The position numbers and the translations under genes are program-made. From Hafnia alvei (GTDB lineage Bacteria; Pseudomonadota; Gammaproteobacteria; Enterobacterales; Enterobacteriaceae): a DNA stretch of 64,000 nt. Every line of letters begins with the position of its first letter. The stretch's first letter is position 1. The notes under the pieces were generated by a model that made no database searches, had not been told where the DNA came from, and saw only the letters and a program-made list of their open reading frames with translations. This document shows positions 1-9,456 of this stretch, in pieces. The stretch lies in contig NZ_CP139992.1 of the NCBI RefSeq assembly GCF_034424155.1, forward strand, positions 2,620,012 through 2,684,011. The letters are read 5' to 3'.

Positions 1-1133
1 ATCAGGCTGCCAACGGTGCTGAATTTAGACAAAGAAACCAGTGAGCCGTGGTCTTTATACACGTAAGGCTTCATGTTGCCGCCTTTAAGCTGGGCCAAAA
101 TGTTGGCGTAGCAGCGGGAAGCCATCTGATGCGCAGCCTGAGCGCGCGGAGGAACAAACCCACCGGATGGCTGCGGGCATGACGCACAGTCGCCAATCGC
201 GAAGATATTCGGGTCACGCGTAGTTTGCAACGTTGGCTCAACCACTAATTGGTTAATACGGTTCGTTTCTAAACCGCCAATATCTTTCATGAAATCAGGC
301 GCTTTGATGCCCGCCGCCCACACCATCAGATCGGCAGGAATAAATTCACCATCTTTGGTGTTGAGGCCATTTTTATCTGCGCTGGTGACCATGGTTTTGG
401 TCAGAACACGCACGCCTAATTTGGTCAGTTCGCTGTGCGCCGCGCCAGAGATTCGTGGCGGCAGCGCAGGCAGAATGCGTTCGCCGGCTTCCACCAACGT
501 TACGTTTAACGCTTCGCTGCTCAGGCCTTCAAAGCCATAGCTGTGCAGCTGCTTAACCGCATTGTGTAGCTCCGCAGACAGCTCAACGCCGGTCGCTCCG
601 CCCCCCACAATCGCGATATTCACCTTCGCCGCTTTATCTTTTTGCGCCGAGAACTTCAGGAACAGATTCAGCATTTCGTTGTGGAAACGGCGCGCCTGAT
701 GCGGGTTATCTAAGAAAATGCAGTTATCTTTCACGCCCGGCGTACCGAAATCATTCGAGGTACTGCCCAGCGCCATCACTAGAATGTCGTATGACAGTTC
801 ACGCTGTGGTACAAGGATTTCCCCCTGTTCGTCGCGAATGTCTGCCAGCGTCAGCTGCTGCGCAGCGCGATCGATGTTGGTCAACGACCCCAGTTGGAAG
901 GTGAAGTGATGATTACGCGCATGAGCCAAATAGCTCAGCGCATCCACACCGTCATCCAACGATCCGGTAGCAACTTCATGCAGCAATGGTTTCCACAAGT
1001 GGCTATGGTTGCGGTCAATCAGAATGATTTCCGCTTTGTCTTTACGACCGAGTTTATGGCCCAGACTGGTTGCCAGCTCGAGACCGCCCGCACCACCGCC
1101 GACAATCACGATTTTTTTCTTAGATGCGCTCAA
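1..1133 (-). CDS. ndh: NADH dehydrogenase II (partial, C-terminus cut by window edge)
   Basis: This is the non-proton-pumping, FAD-dependent NADH:quinone oxidoreductase of the aerobic respiratory chain, a peripheral enzyme on the inner face of the cytoplasmic membrane. The reverse strand reads [20 protein letters not shown] at the N-terminus, with the GxGxxG dinucleotide-binding loop at about residues 11-16, and then matches E. coli Ndh throughout. The start is a TTG at 1133-1131 with a good GGGAG Shine-Dalgarno five bases upstream; E. coli ndh also starts with TTG. The 3' end lies beyond position 1. A perfect FNR palindrome upstream fits known anaerobic repression of ndh. Identity is certain; only the missing C-terminus limits the call. 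Confidence 0.96.
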   Translation of the reverse strand, partial: MSASKKKIVIVGGGAGGLELATSLGHKLGRKDKAEIILIDRNHSHLWKPLLHEVATGSLDDGVDALSYLAHARNHHFTFQLGSLTNIDRAAQQLTLADIRDEQGEILVPQRELSYDILVMALGSTSNDFGTPGVKDNCIFLDNPHQARRFHNEMLNLFLKFSAQKDKAAKVNIAIVGGGATGVELSAELHNAVKQLHSYGFEGLSSEALNVTLVEAGERILPALPPRISGAAHSELTKLGVRVLTKTMVTSADKNGLNTKDGEFIPADLMVWAAGIKAPDFMKDIGGLETNRINQLVVEPTLQTTRDPNIFAIGDCASCPQPSGGFVPPRAQAAHQMASRCYANILAQLKGGNMKPYVYKDHGSLVSLSKFSTVGSL

Positions 1134-1518
1134 AGCTTTCTCCCTTGGTAAAAAATGTAAACCAATAGTTAATTAACGGTAAATATTTAATACCCTTATT
1201 TTACGTATGGTTCACTCAGGTTAATTCAATTTTCTAAGGAAAGAATAACACGACAGGTCATTTGGTCATACCAAAATTGATGCACATCAATTTTTATGTT
1301 TATTCCTTGGGCGATATGTATCACTCCCTCACAAATTTGAGTTATTTTTCAACGTAATCATTACAAATCAGACGCTCTTCACACTTCTATCGCCTACTCC
1401 AGTCATCAACATGACAAAGCCCAGTTTTTAACCTTTATTTAACCATGCGAGCCTAGTCTCCAAACCTCTCTTACAACAAGAAATCGATACTTCTCCCCCT
1501 ATACGAAGGAGCCGTACA
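1134..1518. other. ndh / cstA-like divergent promoter region
   Basis: This 385-base AT-rich gap carries the divergent promoters of ndh and the CstA-family gene. I see an FNR palindrome at 1277-1290 and no convincing ORF or RNA gene. The cstA-like Shine-Dalgarno (AAGGAG near 1505) ends the region. Confidence 0.7.
1277..1290. promoter_or_regulatory. FNR-binding site
   Basis: TTGATGCACATCAA matches the FNR consensus TTGATNNNNATCAA at every fixed base. It lies 143 bases upstream of the ndh start and 228 bases upstream of the cstA-like start. FNR represses ndh anaerobically in E. coli, so ndh is the likelier target. Confidence 0.8.
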
Positions 1519-3585
1519 ATGAAGAACGTCCGATCCGGCCTGATTTGGCTATTGGTGGCGTTAATCGGCGCTTATGCTTTTGGCATGCTAGCGCTGAGCC
1601 GTGGTGAACATATTAATGCGGTGTGGCTGGTGATAGCCGCTATTGCCTGTTACAGCATCGCCTACCGGTTTTACAGTCTGTTCATCGCTGAAAAAGTGTT
1701 TGAGCTCGACGACCGTCGCTTAACGCCCGCCGAGCGCCACAACGATGGTTTGGACTACGTGCCAACCAACAAGTGGGTGCTGTTTGGGCATCACTTTGCG
1801 GCGATAGCCGGAGCCGGTCCGCTAGTCGGGCCCATTTTGGCCGCACAAATGGGCTTTTTACCCGGCACGATTTGGATTTTGGTTGGCGTTATGCTGGCCG
1901 GTGCGGTACAGGACTTTTTAGTCCTCTTTATTTCAACTCGCCGTGATGGCCGCTCGCTGGGCGAAATGGCGAAACAAGAGTTGGGTTCTTTTGCGGGCGT
2001 CATCACCATGCTGGGCGCATTAGGCGTGATGATTATCATCCTGTCCGCTCTGGCTCTGGTGGTCGTTAAGGCCTTAGCGGACAGTCCATGGGGGCTGTTT
2101 ACCATTGCCGCCACGATCCCTATCGCTCTGTTTATGGGCGTGTATATGCGTTATCTGCGTCCGGGGAAAATTGCGGAAGTTTCGATCATTGGCTTTGTTC
2201 TGATGATGGCGGCGATTATCTACGGCGGTGATATCGCTATGCATCCGTACTGGGGCCCGTTCTTCACGCTGCACGGCACCACGCTGACGTGGGTGTTGGT
2301 CATTTACGGTTTCATTGCCTCTGTGCTGCCGGTTTGGTTGCTGCTAGCGCCGCGCGATTATTTATCGACCTTCCTGAAAATTGGCGTGATCGCTGGTTTA
2401 GCCGTAGGCATTGTCTTTGCTGCGCCTGAAATGAAAATGCCAGCGGTAACGCGCTTCATTGACGGCACTGGCCCAGTATTCTCCGGTAGCCTATTCCCAT
2501 TCTTGTTTATTACCATTGCCTGTGGTGCCATTTCTGGTTTCCATGCGCTGGTTTCCAGCGGTACAACGCCTAAGCTTATCGAGCGTGAAAGCCATATTCG
2601 CTTTATCGGCTATGGTGCCATGTTGATGGAATCATTCGTGGCCATCATGGCCTTGATCTGTGCGTCGGTCATCGACCCTGGCGTCTATTTTGCCATGAAC
2701 TCCCCTGCGGCGCTGATTGGCACTACGGTTGAAAACGCCTCACAGGTGATTAATAGCTGGGGCTTTGTCGTTACCCCTGAAACGCTTGCCATGATCGCCA
2801 AAGACGTGGGTGAGAATTCCATTCTGTCACGCGCCGGTGGCGCACCGACCTTTGCCGTTGGCATGGCGCATATCATCACGGAAGTTTTCAACAGCCGCGC
2901 CATGATGGCGTTCTGGTATCACTTTGCCATTCTGTTTGAGGCATTGTTCATCCTGACCGCCGTAGATGCGGGTACGCGCGCCTGTCGTTTTATGGTGCAA
3001 GATCTGGTGGGTGTCGCTATTCCAAGCTTAGCCAATAACCGCTCTTGGTTTGGTAATTTAGCAGGCACCACGGTGGCCGTTGCTGGCTGGGGCTTTTTCG
3101 TTTATCAAGGCGTGGTTGATCCGCTCGGGGGAATTAATACGCTTTGGCCGCTGTTTGGTATCGGTAACCAAATGCTAGCCTCGATGGCGTTAATTCTCGG
3201 CACGGTCGTGCTGTTCAAGATGAAAAAACAACGCTACGCATGGGTGACTATTCTGCCAACGGCCTGGTTATTCGTCACCTCAATGACCGCGGGCTGGCAG
3301 AAGATTTTCCATGAAAAACCAAGCATTGGTTTCTTGGCGCAGGCTAAACGCTTCTCTGCGGGCATCGACTCAGGCACCCTGATTGCACCAGCCAAAACTA
3401 TCAAAGATATGGAAACCATTGTGATGAATAACTACATCAACGCCGCGCTGTGTGGCTTCTTTATGTTGGTTGCCGTCACCATGCTCATCTCTGCTTTCTT
3501 TGTTATTCGCCGTGCGCTCAATGCCAACCAGCCGACGGTGCATGAGACCACGCCGGCACTGCGTGAGGAAAAATCACATGGCTGA
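1519..3585 (+). CDS. cstA: CstA-family carbon-starvation peptide/pyruvate transporter
   Basis: This is a 688-residue polytopic inner-membrane protein of the CstA family, whose E. coli members CstA and BtsT (YjiY) take up peptides and/or pyruvate under carbon limitation. Family signatures include HNDGLDYVPTN at about 75-85, GHHFAAIAGAGPLVGP at about 90-105, LPVWLLLAPRDYLSTFLKIG mid-protein and DPLGGINTLWPLFGIGNQML near 535. The length is close to CstA (about 700). An AAGGAG Shine-Dalgarno precedes the ATG. The stop overlaps the next small gene by 8 bases, the usual cstA-ybdD or btsT-yjiX coupling. Sequence alone does not decide CstA versus BtsT, so the symbol is provisional. Confidence 0.88.
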   Translation: MKNVRSGLIWLLVALIGAYAFGMLALSRGEHINAVWLVIAAIACYSIAYRFYSLFIAEKVFELDDRRLTPAERHNDGLDYVPTNKWVLFGHHFAAIAGAGPLVGPILAAQMGFLPGTIWILVGVMLAGAVQDFLVLFISTRRDGRSLGEMAKQELGSFAGVITMLGALGVMIIILSALALVVVKALADSPWGLFTIAATIPIALFMGVYMRYLRPGKIAEVSIIGFVLMMAAIIYGGDIAMHPYWGPFFTLHGTTLTWVLVIYGFIASVLPVWLLLAPRDYLSTFLKIGVIAGLAVGIVFAAPEMKMPAVTRFIDGTGPVFSGSLFPFLFITIACGAISGFHALVSSGTTPKLIERESHIRFIGYGAMLMESFVAIMALICASVIDPGVYFAMNSPAALIGTTVENASQVINSWGFVVTPETLAMIAKDVGENSILSRAGGAPTFAVGMAHIITEVFNSRAMMAFWYHFAILFEALFILTAVDAGTRACRFMVQDLVGVAIPSLANNRSWFGNLAGTTVAVAGWGFFVYQGVVDPLGGINTLWPLFGIGNQMLASMALILGTVVLFKMKKQRYAWVTILPTAWLFVTSMTAGWQKIFHEKPSIGFLAQAKRFSAGIDSGTLIAPAKTIKDMETIVMNNYINAALCGFFMLVAVTMLISAFFVIRRALNANQPTVHETTPALREEKSHG

Positions 3586-3916
3586 TGATCTTGATATCAA
3601 AGCGAACATGATGATCAAAAGCGGTTTGCCGTGGAAAAGGCAGGCGCAGCCAAACATGGTTATCCTTCGTTGCTTGCCGCTGTCGCTGGGTGAGTCACAC
3701 CCAACGTCGGCATGGCAGTGGGTAAAACTGATGTATCGGCGAGCCGCGCAAAGCTTTCGGTTGATGGTTGGCGTGCAGGATTACCAGAACTATGTACGCC
3801 ACCAGCGGCTGCATCATCCCGAAAATACGCCCATGACCGAGCGTGAATTCCATCGCTACTGCTTAGAGGCACGTTTCCCAAGCAAGGGCGGGAAATTGGG
3901 CAAATGCCCATGCTGA
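3578..3916 (+). CDS. YbdD/YjiX family small protein with extended N-terminus
   Basis: This small cytoplasmic protein is the regular partner of CstA/BtsT transporters, and its biochemical role is unclear. The C-terminal two thirds match YbdD/YjiX: a helix ending LMVGVQDYQNYVRHQ, then HHPENTPMTEREF and a GGK..CPC tail where E. coli has GG..RCC. The chosen ATG overlaps cstA by 8 bases and has a GAGG Shine-Dalgarno, giving 112 residues. E. coli homologues have about 65, so roughly 45 N-terminal residues are extra. A shorter in-frame start near 3731 (ATG TAT CGG) would remove most of the extension but lacks an obvious Shine-Dalgarno. Confidence 0.8.
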   Translation: MADDLDIKANMMIKSGLPWKRQAQPNMVILRCLPLSLGESHPTSAWQWVKLMYRRAAQSFRLMVGVQDYQNYVRHQRLHHPENTPMTEREFHRYCLEARFPSKGGKLGKCPC

Positions 3917-3940
3917 GGTTCACACGCTAGTCAACGTCAA

Positions 3941-3965
3941 AACCGGCCAGTTGGCCGGTTTTTTT
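3941..3965 (+). terminator. Rho-independent terminator after cstA-ybdD
   Basis: The stem AACCGGCCA/TTGGCCGGTT is GC-rich with a very short loop and runs into a T tract. It lies 24 bases after the YbdD-like stop and before the convergent kdgT stop. Confidence 0.88.
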
Positions 3966-3978
3966 ATGGTGATCTATT

Positions 3979-4962
3979 CTATTTTACCGCTTGAGGTATG
4001 CTTTTCATTGCCAACATACTTTTTGCTCGTTTTGACCACATTGCCGTCAGGATCGGAACCAGTATTGAGGTGACGATAACCGAAGTTGCCACCAGCGCCG
4101 TCGCCGCTGGGGCAATAGGTTTGAACGCAGGCACCATCTCAGCAATAAGCACTGGGGTTGCTACCGCCGCGCCTGCCGAACTGGACGCCGCGACACCTGC
4201 CGTACCATCGCCGCCGCCGATCAATTTATCGGCAAAAATAAGCGGAATACCGGTGATAATAATAACCGCCACGCCAAGCAGAATACCCAGTAATCCGGTT
4301 TGCGCAATCACACCTAAATCAATGGTGTTGCCCAATGCGAAAGCGAAGAACGGAATCAGCGTTTGAACCGCTTTACTGAAAAAGTCACGCAGTTCTGGGT
4401 CGAGATTCCCCAAACCAAAGCCGATTAAGAAGGGTAAGACCGCGCCTACGAAAACATGAGGTTCAAACGACGCAATACCTGCAGTACCTAAAATCACCAT
4501 CGTCATCAACGGCCCTGACTCCAGAGACATTAAGACAAAAGCTCCTGATTCTTCTTTGGTTCCATATTGCTGCATGATCGATGCATATAGTCCGCCGTTC
4601 GTCATATCCATAGCGGCAACCAGCGCCAGCGTGGATAAACCGGCGAAGAAACCAATTTCAACGCCGTTTTCCGGGAGAACGCGTGAAGCTATCGCAGCAA
4701 CCACCCAAGCCACCGCAATCTTAGTCACTACCAAGGTGCCAGACTTACGCAGAACGGTGCCCGTTGCACTGAGCTTAATTGAAGCTCCCATACAGAAAAA
4801 CCATACAGCCAGAATAGGTACGGTTCCGGTTACCAGACCATTAGTGAACGAACCAAAATATTTGCCCGCATCGGGCGCAAAAGTATGGCAAATCGCCCCA
4901 ATAAATAACGGAACCAGCATCATACCGCCAGGTATTTTTTCTATTACGCGCTTGATATGCAT
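3979..4962 (-). CDS. kdgT: 2-keto-3-deoxygluconate permease
   Basis: KdgT is a proton symporter of the inner membrane that imports 2-keto-3-deoxygluconate, an intermediate of pectin and hexuronate breakdown. The 327-residue product has about ten hydrophobic segments. It reads like E. coli KdgT from the N-terminus ([19 protein letters not shown]) through [20 protein letters not shown] and the glycine/alanine-rich loop [20 protein letters not shown]. It is monocistronic, convergent with the cstA-like operon, and has a perfect KdgR-type palindrome 129 bases upstream of its start. No other hexuronate gene lies nearby. Confidence is high. Confidence 0.95.
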   Translation of the reverse strand: MHIKRVIEKIPGGMMLVPLFIGAICHTFAPDAGKYFGSFTNGLVTGTVPILAVWFFCMGASIKLSATGTVLRKSGTLVVTKIAVAWVVAAIASRVLPENGVEIGFFAGLSTLALVAAMDMTNGGLYASIMQQYGTKEESGAFVLMSLESGPLMTMVILGTAGIASFEPHVFVGAVLPFLIGFGLGNLDPELRDFFSKAVQTLIPFFAFALGNTIDLGVIAQTGLLGILLGVAVIIITGIPLIFADKLIGGGDGTAGVAASSSAGAAVATPVLIAEMVPAFKPIAPAATALVATSVIVTSILVPILTAMWSKRAKSMLAMKSIPQAVK

Positions 4963-5090
4963 GTGAACCCCACCCTGTCATTAAATAAGAAAAACTGACA
5001 CCTCAGTAGCACTGGATGACATCAGCCAATAACATCGTGGGCAGGACAATACGCATTTATGAGAATGATAAATGTGATCGAAAACCTACA

Positions 5091-5109
5091 AATAAAACAC
5101 TGTTTTATT
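5091..5109. promoter_or_regulatory. Predicted KdgR operator upstream of kdgT
   Basis: AATAAAACACTGTTTTATT is an inverted repeat with perfect 8-base arms around ACT. It agrees with the KdgR motif of pectinolytic enterobacteria (AATRAAA...TTTYATT type). An imperfect CRP-like half site, TGTGA on the reverse strand at 5145-5149, lies nearby. The assignment to KdgR is inferred from motif and target. Confidence 0.65.
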
Positions 5110-5177
5110 TTTAACGGTCTTTAGTTTTAAATTAAGATCATAATCACATTATTCTCACTGAGCCAAATAGCAGGCAT

Positions 5178-5204
5178 AAAAAAACGGCATCCGTAGACGC
5201 CGTT
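5178..5204 (-). terminator. Rho-independent terminator of fsaA
   Basis: On the reverse strand a hairpin with arms AACGGC/GCCGTT is followed by a run of seven T residues. It lies 18 bases after the fsaA stop. Confidence 0.85.
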
Positions 5205-5222
5205 CTTTGCGGACAACACACA

Positions 5223-5888
5223 TTATCCCAATAAATTAGTACCAAACGCACCCTGCCAATCTTGTTCAAATTTCTCAACCGCAGACTGCACCGCTGGGCT
5301 TATTAGCATTTGTTCTGCAATGTCGACCGGCAGCGTGATCGCTTCACACCCCGCTAACATGCAGTCCAATGCCTGACGCGGCGTTTTAAAGCTGGCCGCT
5401 AGCACGCGAGAGTTTGGCGCATGCATCTTCAGCAATTGGTGTAATTCTCGCACCATGCCAATACCATCACCGCCCTGCGCATCGACTCGATTAACGTAGG
5501 GAGCAACGTAGGCCGCACCGGCCATAGCCGCCAGCAAACCTTGGCCTGCACCATATACCGCGGTGCCAAGCGTGGCGATATTCATTGTATTCAGTTGTTT
5601 GATGGCTGCGAGCCCCTCTGCCGTGGTCGGGATTTTCACGATCACGCCAGAAATTCGCTCGGTCAGCATAACGGCTTCTGTCACCATGCGTTCCGAATCA
5701 TTAGCCATCACCTGAGCAAAAAGTTTACCCGATCCGCCTAGCGCATCCCGCAAGGCTGGTAACACTTCCCAGACAGATTTGCCCTCTTTAGCAATAATGC
5801 TTGGGTTGGTTGTCACCCCTTGTAAGGGTAAAACGCGCGCTAATCTCTTCACCGCAATGACATCGGCCGTATCCAGATACAGTTCCAT
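5223..5888 (-). CDS. fsaA: Fructose-6-phosphate aldolase
   Basis: This class I aldolase of the transaldolase-like Fsa/TalC family reversibly cleaves fructose 6-phosphate, or 1-deoxy analogues, to glyceraldehyde 3-phosphate and a C3 ketone in the cytoplasm. The protein has 221 residues. The Schiff-base lysine is K85 in VIVKIPTT, and QGVTTNPSI (23-31) and the [10 protein letters not shown] region are present. It is divergent from ybiY-ybiW, the same arrangement as in E. coli. The shared 159-base promoter region holds a perfect FNR palindrome. FsaA versus FsaB is not decided by sequence, but the neighbourhood favours FsaA. Confidence 0.94.
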   Translation of the reverse strand: MELYLDTADVIAVKRLARVLPLQGVTTNPSIIAKEGKSVWEVLPALRDALGGSGKLFAQVMANDSERMVTEAVMLTERISGVIVKIPTTAEGLAAIKQLNTMNIATLGTAVYGAGQGLLAAMAGAAYVAPYVNRVDAQGGDGIGMVRELHQLLKMHAPNSRVLAASFKTPRQALDCMLAGCEAITLPVDIAEQMLISPAVQSAVEKFEQDWQGAFGTNLLG

Positions 5889-5959
5889 TCACTTCCCCCT
5901 ATCGAAAATGTGCTCAACGTCTGATTGTGCCCACTATAAAGCATTAAACCTGTTTGCAG

Positions 5960-5973
5960 TTGATCAATATCAA
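5960..5973. promoter_or_regulatory. FNR-binding site between fsaA and ybiY
   Basis: TTGATCAATATCAA fits the FNR consensus exactly. Its centre lies about 80 bases from each divergent start codon, so it could control one or both directions. The downstream glycyl-radical enzyme is oxygen-sensitive, which makes anaerobic activation sensible. Confidence 0.78.
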
Positions 5974-6047
5974 TTCAACTTTCATTCGAAAGTGCATTAA
6001 TCTTCGTTAGAAGAAAATGAGCATAAATTATACCCTTCGGAGTTCAT

Positions 6048-6947
6048 ATGCTATTTAACCTGCAACGCTATTCGACCCATGATGGGCCAGGGATCCGTAC
6101 CGTAGTATTTCTGAAAGGGTGCTCTTTAGGATGTCGTTGGTGTCAAAACCCAGAGAGCCGCGCACGTACCCGTGAAGTGCTGTATGACGCAAGATTATGC
6201 TTGGAAGGATGTGAGCTATGCGCACAGTGTACACCGCACGCCATTCTGCGCGTGAATAGCGGCATAACGATCGATCGTCATGCGATCGCTGATTCCGATT
6301 TAGATCGTCTGGAAACATGTTGCCCAACGGGCGCACTATCCGTGTGCGGTTCAGCGCTGGATCTAGATGAGGTGATGGATACGGTGTTGCGGGATTTGCC
6401 TTTTTATCAGCGTACTGGCGGCGGAATCACCCTTTCAGGCGGCGAGCCTTTCATGCAGCCCGAAGCCTGTGCAGCATTGTTGCAGCGTAGCCATCATCAC
6501 CAAATTCATACCGCCGTTGAATCCTGCCTGCATGTGCCTTGGCATAACATCGAGCCCAGCCTTGAGTTTTTGAATCTCTTGCTAGCCGATTTGAAGCACG
6601 TTAACGCCAACACCTTTAAACAATGGACTGACGGTTCTGCCAAACGCGTGATGGACAATTTCTGTCGCCTCGCCGCACACGGCGTCAATATGACGATCCG
6701 TGTCCCTCTCATTCCAGATTTTAACGCCGATGAAATATCCATTCGCGCAATCACCGATTTCGCCGCCGACGATCTCGGCGCTAAAGAAATTCATTTTCTG
6801 CCCTACCACACGCTCGGCATCAATAAATACCGCCTACTGGATATGCCTTATTTAGCGGCGGATAAACCATTGGATAACCCGGAGTTACTGGACTTTGCGC
6901 AGCAATATGCCCGCGGCAAAGGTCTTACGGCTCTGCTACGAGGATAA
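6048..6947 (+). CDS. ybiY: Glycyl-radical enzyme activating protein YbiY
   Basis: This radical SAM enzyme installs the glycyl radical on the co-transcribed YbiW. The 299 residues carry the SAM-binding [4Fe-4S] motif CSLGCRWC (C25, C29, C32). A ferredoxin-like insert has cysteines at 51, 55, 58, 61, 91, 92 and 100, typical of activases with auxiliary clusters. [14 protein letters not shown] is the SAM-binding glycine motif. It matches E. coli YbiY (PflE) closely from end to end. A CGGAG Shine-Dalgarno precedes the ATG, and its stop is 4 bases before the ybiW start. Its function depends on YbiW; physiological expression should be anaerobic. Confidence 0.93.
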   Translation: MLFNLQRYSTHDGPGIRTVVFLKGCSLGCRWCQNPESRARTREVLYDARLCLEGCELCAQCTPHAILRVNSGITIDRHAIADSDLDRLETCCPTGALSVCGSALDLDEVMDTVLRDLPFYQRTGGGITLSGGEPFMQPEACAALLQRSHHHQIHTAVESCLHVPWHNIEPSLEFLNLLLADLKHVNANTFKQWTDGSAKRVMDNFCRLAAHGVNMTIRVPLIPDFNADEISIRAITDFAADDLGAKEIHFLPYHTLGINKYRLLDMPYLAADKPLDNPELLDFAQQYARGKGLTALLRG

Positions 6948-6951
6948 TGCC

Positions 6952-9384
6952 ATGACCCAACTCGATCTGACTTCGCTGTCGCCACGTATTCGCGCGCATA
7001 AAGAGGCGCTGATCCACATCGTTAAGCCACCGGTATGCACTGAACGCGCACAGCACTATACCGAGATGTACCAGCAGCATCAGGATAAGCCTCTGCCCGT
7101 GCGTAGGGCGCTGGCATTAGCCCATCATCTTCAGCAACGCACCATCTGGATTAAGCATGATGAGCTGATCATCGGCAATCAGGCCAGTGAAGTGCGCGCT
7201 GCGCCGATATTTCCTGAATATACGGTCAGTTGGATTGAGCAGGAAATCGACGAGCTGGCAGATCGCCCCGGCGCTGGATTCTCCGTCTCAGAAGAGAATA
7301 AGGCGGTATTACATAAAATCTGCCCGTGGTGGCGAGGACAAACCGTTCAAGATCGCTGCTACGGCATGTTTACCGACGAGCAAAAAGCCCTGCTCTCAAC
7401 CGGTATCATTAAAGCAGAAGGCAATATGACCTCCGGTGATGCCCATCTGGCAGTCAATTTTCCCCTGCTGCTAGAAAAAGGACTCGACGGGCTGCGAAAT
7501 AAAGTCGACGAACGCCGCAGCCGTTTACACCTCACCGACTGGGAAGATTTACACAAGGAGCAATTCCTAAAATCGATTGATATCGCCCTAAGCGCCCTTA
7601 GCGATCATATTTTACGTTACGCGGAGCTGGCCAAAAGTATGGCTGAGCAAGAGAATCGACCTGAACGTCAGGCTGAACTGCGCCATATTGCTGAAAACTG
7701 CGAGCTAATTGCACATCAGCCACCGCAAACCTTCTGGCAAGCGCTGCAGCTTTGCTACTTCATGCAACTAGTGCTACAGATTGAATCCAACGGACATTCG
7801 GTTTCATTTGGTCGTCTCGATCAATACCTTTATCCATGGTACCGCCGCGATGTGGAACTGCAACAAAGCATCAGCCGTGAATTTGCCATTGAGTTATTGC
7901 ACGGTTGCTGGCTGAAATTGTTGGAAGTGAATAAAATTCGCTCAGGTTCACACTCCAAAGCCTCTGCCGGTAGCCCACTCTACCAAAACGTCACCATCGG
8001 CGGCCAAACGCTGCTCAATGGCCAGCCACAAGATGCCGTCAATCCCTTGTCCTACACCGTTTTAGAATCCTGCGGGCGTTTACGCTCTACGCAGCCAAAC
8101 CTCAGCGTTCGATACCATGCGGGAATAAGCAATGATTTCCTCGACGCCTGCGTACAGGTCATTCGGTGTGGCTTTGGCATGCCCGCGTTTAATAACGATG
8201 AAATTGTGATCCCAGAATTTATTAAACTGGGCGTTGAACCGCAGGATGCCTATGATTATGCCGCGATTGGCTGTATCGAAACTGCTGTCGGCGGAAAATG
8301 GGGATATCGCTGCACCGGCATGAGCTTCATCAACTTCGCCCGAGTGATGCTTGCCGCATTAGAACAAGGCCGCGATGCCACCAGCCAAAAGATATTTTTA
8401 CCGCAAGAGTTAGCGCTGTCTAAAGGTAACTTTGAAACGTTCGATCAGGTTATGAACGCGTGGGATGAGCAAATCCGTTACTACACCCGCAAATCAATCG
8501 AGATTGAATGCGTGGTGGATACCGTACTTGAAGAAAACGCCCATGACATTATCTGCTCTGCGCTAGTTGATGATTGCATCGAAAGAGGCAAAAGCGTGAA
8601 GCAAGGCGGGGCTAAATATGACTGGGTTTCTGGCCTACAGGTCGGTATCGCCAACCTCGGTAACAGCTTAGCCGCTGTACGTAAATTAGTCTTCGAACAA
8701 GGCGTTATCGGCCAGCAACAGCTTGCCGCCGCGCTGGAAAATGATTTTGATGGTTTAGACGGTGAACTGCTGCGCCAGCGATTGATGAACAATGCACCCA
8801 AATATGGCAACGACGAAGATGACGTCGATAACTTGCTGGTTCGTGCCTATCAGACCTATATTGATGAACTGAAACAGTACCATAATACGCGTTTTGGTCG
8901 TGGTCCGATTGGCGGCACCTATTATGCGGGAACCTCATCCATTTCGGCCAACGTGCCGTTTGGTGCGGCTACGCAGGCCACGCCGGATGGACGTAAAGCC
9001 AAAACGCCGCTGGCGGAAGGCGCAAGCCCAGCATCGGGAACCGATCATCTTGGGCCTACGGCAGTATTTAACTCTTTAGGCAAACTCCCCACCGCCGCAA
9101 TTTTAGGGGGCGTATTGCTGAATCAGAAACTCAATCCGGCTACGCTGGAAAATATGCGCGATCGAGAAAAACTGATGCTGATGCTACGCACCTTCTTTGA
9201 AGTGCATAAAGGCTGGCACGTGCAGTACAACATCGTTTCACGCGAAACACTGCTGGAAGCCAAAGCCCACCCAGAGCGATATCGCGATCTTGTGGTGCGC
9301 GTGGCGGGCTACTCAGCGTTCTTTACAGCCTTATCTCCTGACGCTCAGGATGATATTATCGCGCGTACCGAACATACGCTTTGA
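6952..9384 (+). CDS. ybiW: Glycyl-radical enzyme YbiW
   Basis: This is an 810-residue glycyl-radical enzyme, the same length as E. coli YbiW (PflF). The catalytic thiyl cysteine is C441 in GCIETAVGG, and the CxE arrangement marks the dehydratase/eliminase type rather than pyruvate formate-lyase. The radical glycine is G786 in RVAGYSAFF. From memory of published E. coli work, YbiW opens 1,5-anhydroglucitol 6-phosphate to 1-deoxyfructose 6-phosphate, which Fsa aldolase then splits; fsaA is the divergent neighbour. The start is the ATG at 6952 with an AGGA Shine-Dalgarno; a longer in-frame reading from 6895 overlaps ybiY and is unlikely. A YciT-type regulator follows. Confidence 0.93.
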   Translation: MTQLDLTSLSPRIRAHKEALIHIVKPPVCTERAQHYTEMYQQHQDKPLPVRRALALAHHLQQRTIWIKHDELIIGNQASEVRAAPIFPEYTVSWIEQEIDELADRPGAGFSVSEENKAVLHKICPWWRGQTVQDRCYGMFTDEQKALLSTGIIKAEGNMTSGDAHLAVNFPLLLEKGLDGLRNKVDERRSRLHLTDWEDLHKEQFLKSIDIALSALSDHILRYAELAKSMAEQENRPERQAELRHIAENCELIAHQPPQTFWQALQLCYFMQLVLQIESNGHSVSFGRLDQYLYPWYRRDVELQQSISREFAIELLHGCWLKLLEVNKIRSGSHSKASAGSPLYQNVTIGGQTLLNGQPQDAVNPLSYTVLESCGRLRSTQPNLSVRYHAGISNDFLDACVQVIRCGFGMPAFNNDEIVIPEFIKLGVEPQDAYDYAAIGCIETAVGGKWGYRCTGMSFINFARVMLAALEQGRDATSQKIFLPQELALSKGNFETFDQVMNAWDEQIRYYTRKSIEIECVVDTVLEENAHDIICSALVDDCIERGKSVKQGGAKYDWVSGLQVGIANLGNSLAAVRKLVFEQGVIGQQQLAAALENDFDGLDGELLRQRLMNNAPKYGNDEDDVDNLLVRAYQTYIDELKQYHNTRFGRGPIGGTYYAGTSSISANVPFGAATQATPDGRKAKTPLAEGASPASGTDHLGPTAVFNSLGKLPTAAILGGVLLNQKLNPATLENMRDREKLMLMLRTFFEVHKGWHVQYNIVSRETLLEAKAHPERYRDLVVRVAGYSAFFTALSPDAQDDIIARTEHTL

Positions 9385-9406
9385 TGTAGGCGATTAAGCA
9401 CAAAGC

Positions 9407-9430
9407 TATCGGTGGTTTCGGCCACCGATA
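9407..9430 (+). terminator. Hairpin between ybiW and yciT
   Basis: Nine-base arms TATCGGTGG/CCACCGATA enclose a six-base loop. No strong T tract follows, so it may be a weak terminator or an mRNA-stabilising hairpin that leaves yciT partly co-transcribed. Confidence 0.45.
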
Positions 9431-9456
9431 AATTAGGTCGTTAAGCCAAGGAACTC

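Noticed and set aside
894-1151. Plus-strand ORF of 85 codons opposite the start of ndh
   Set aside because: It lies antisense to clearly conserved ndh coding sequence, has no ribosome site, and resembles no family.
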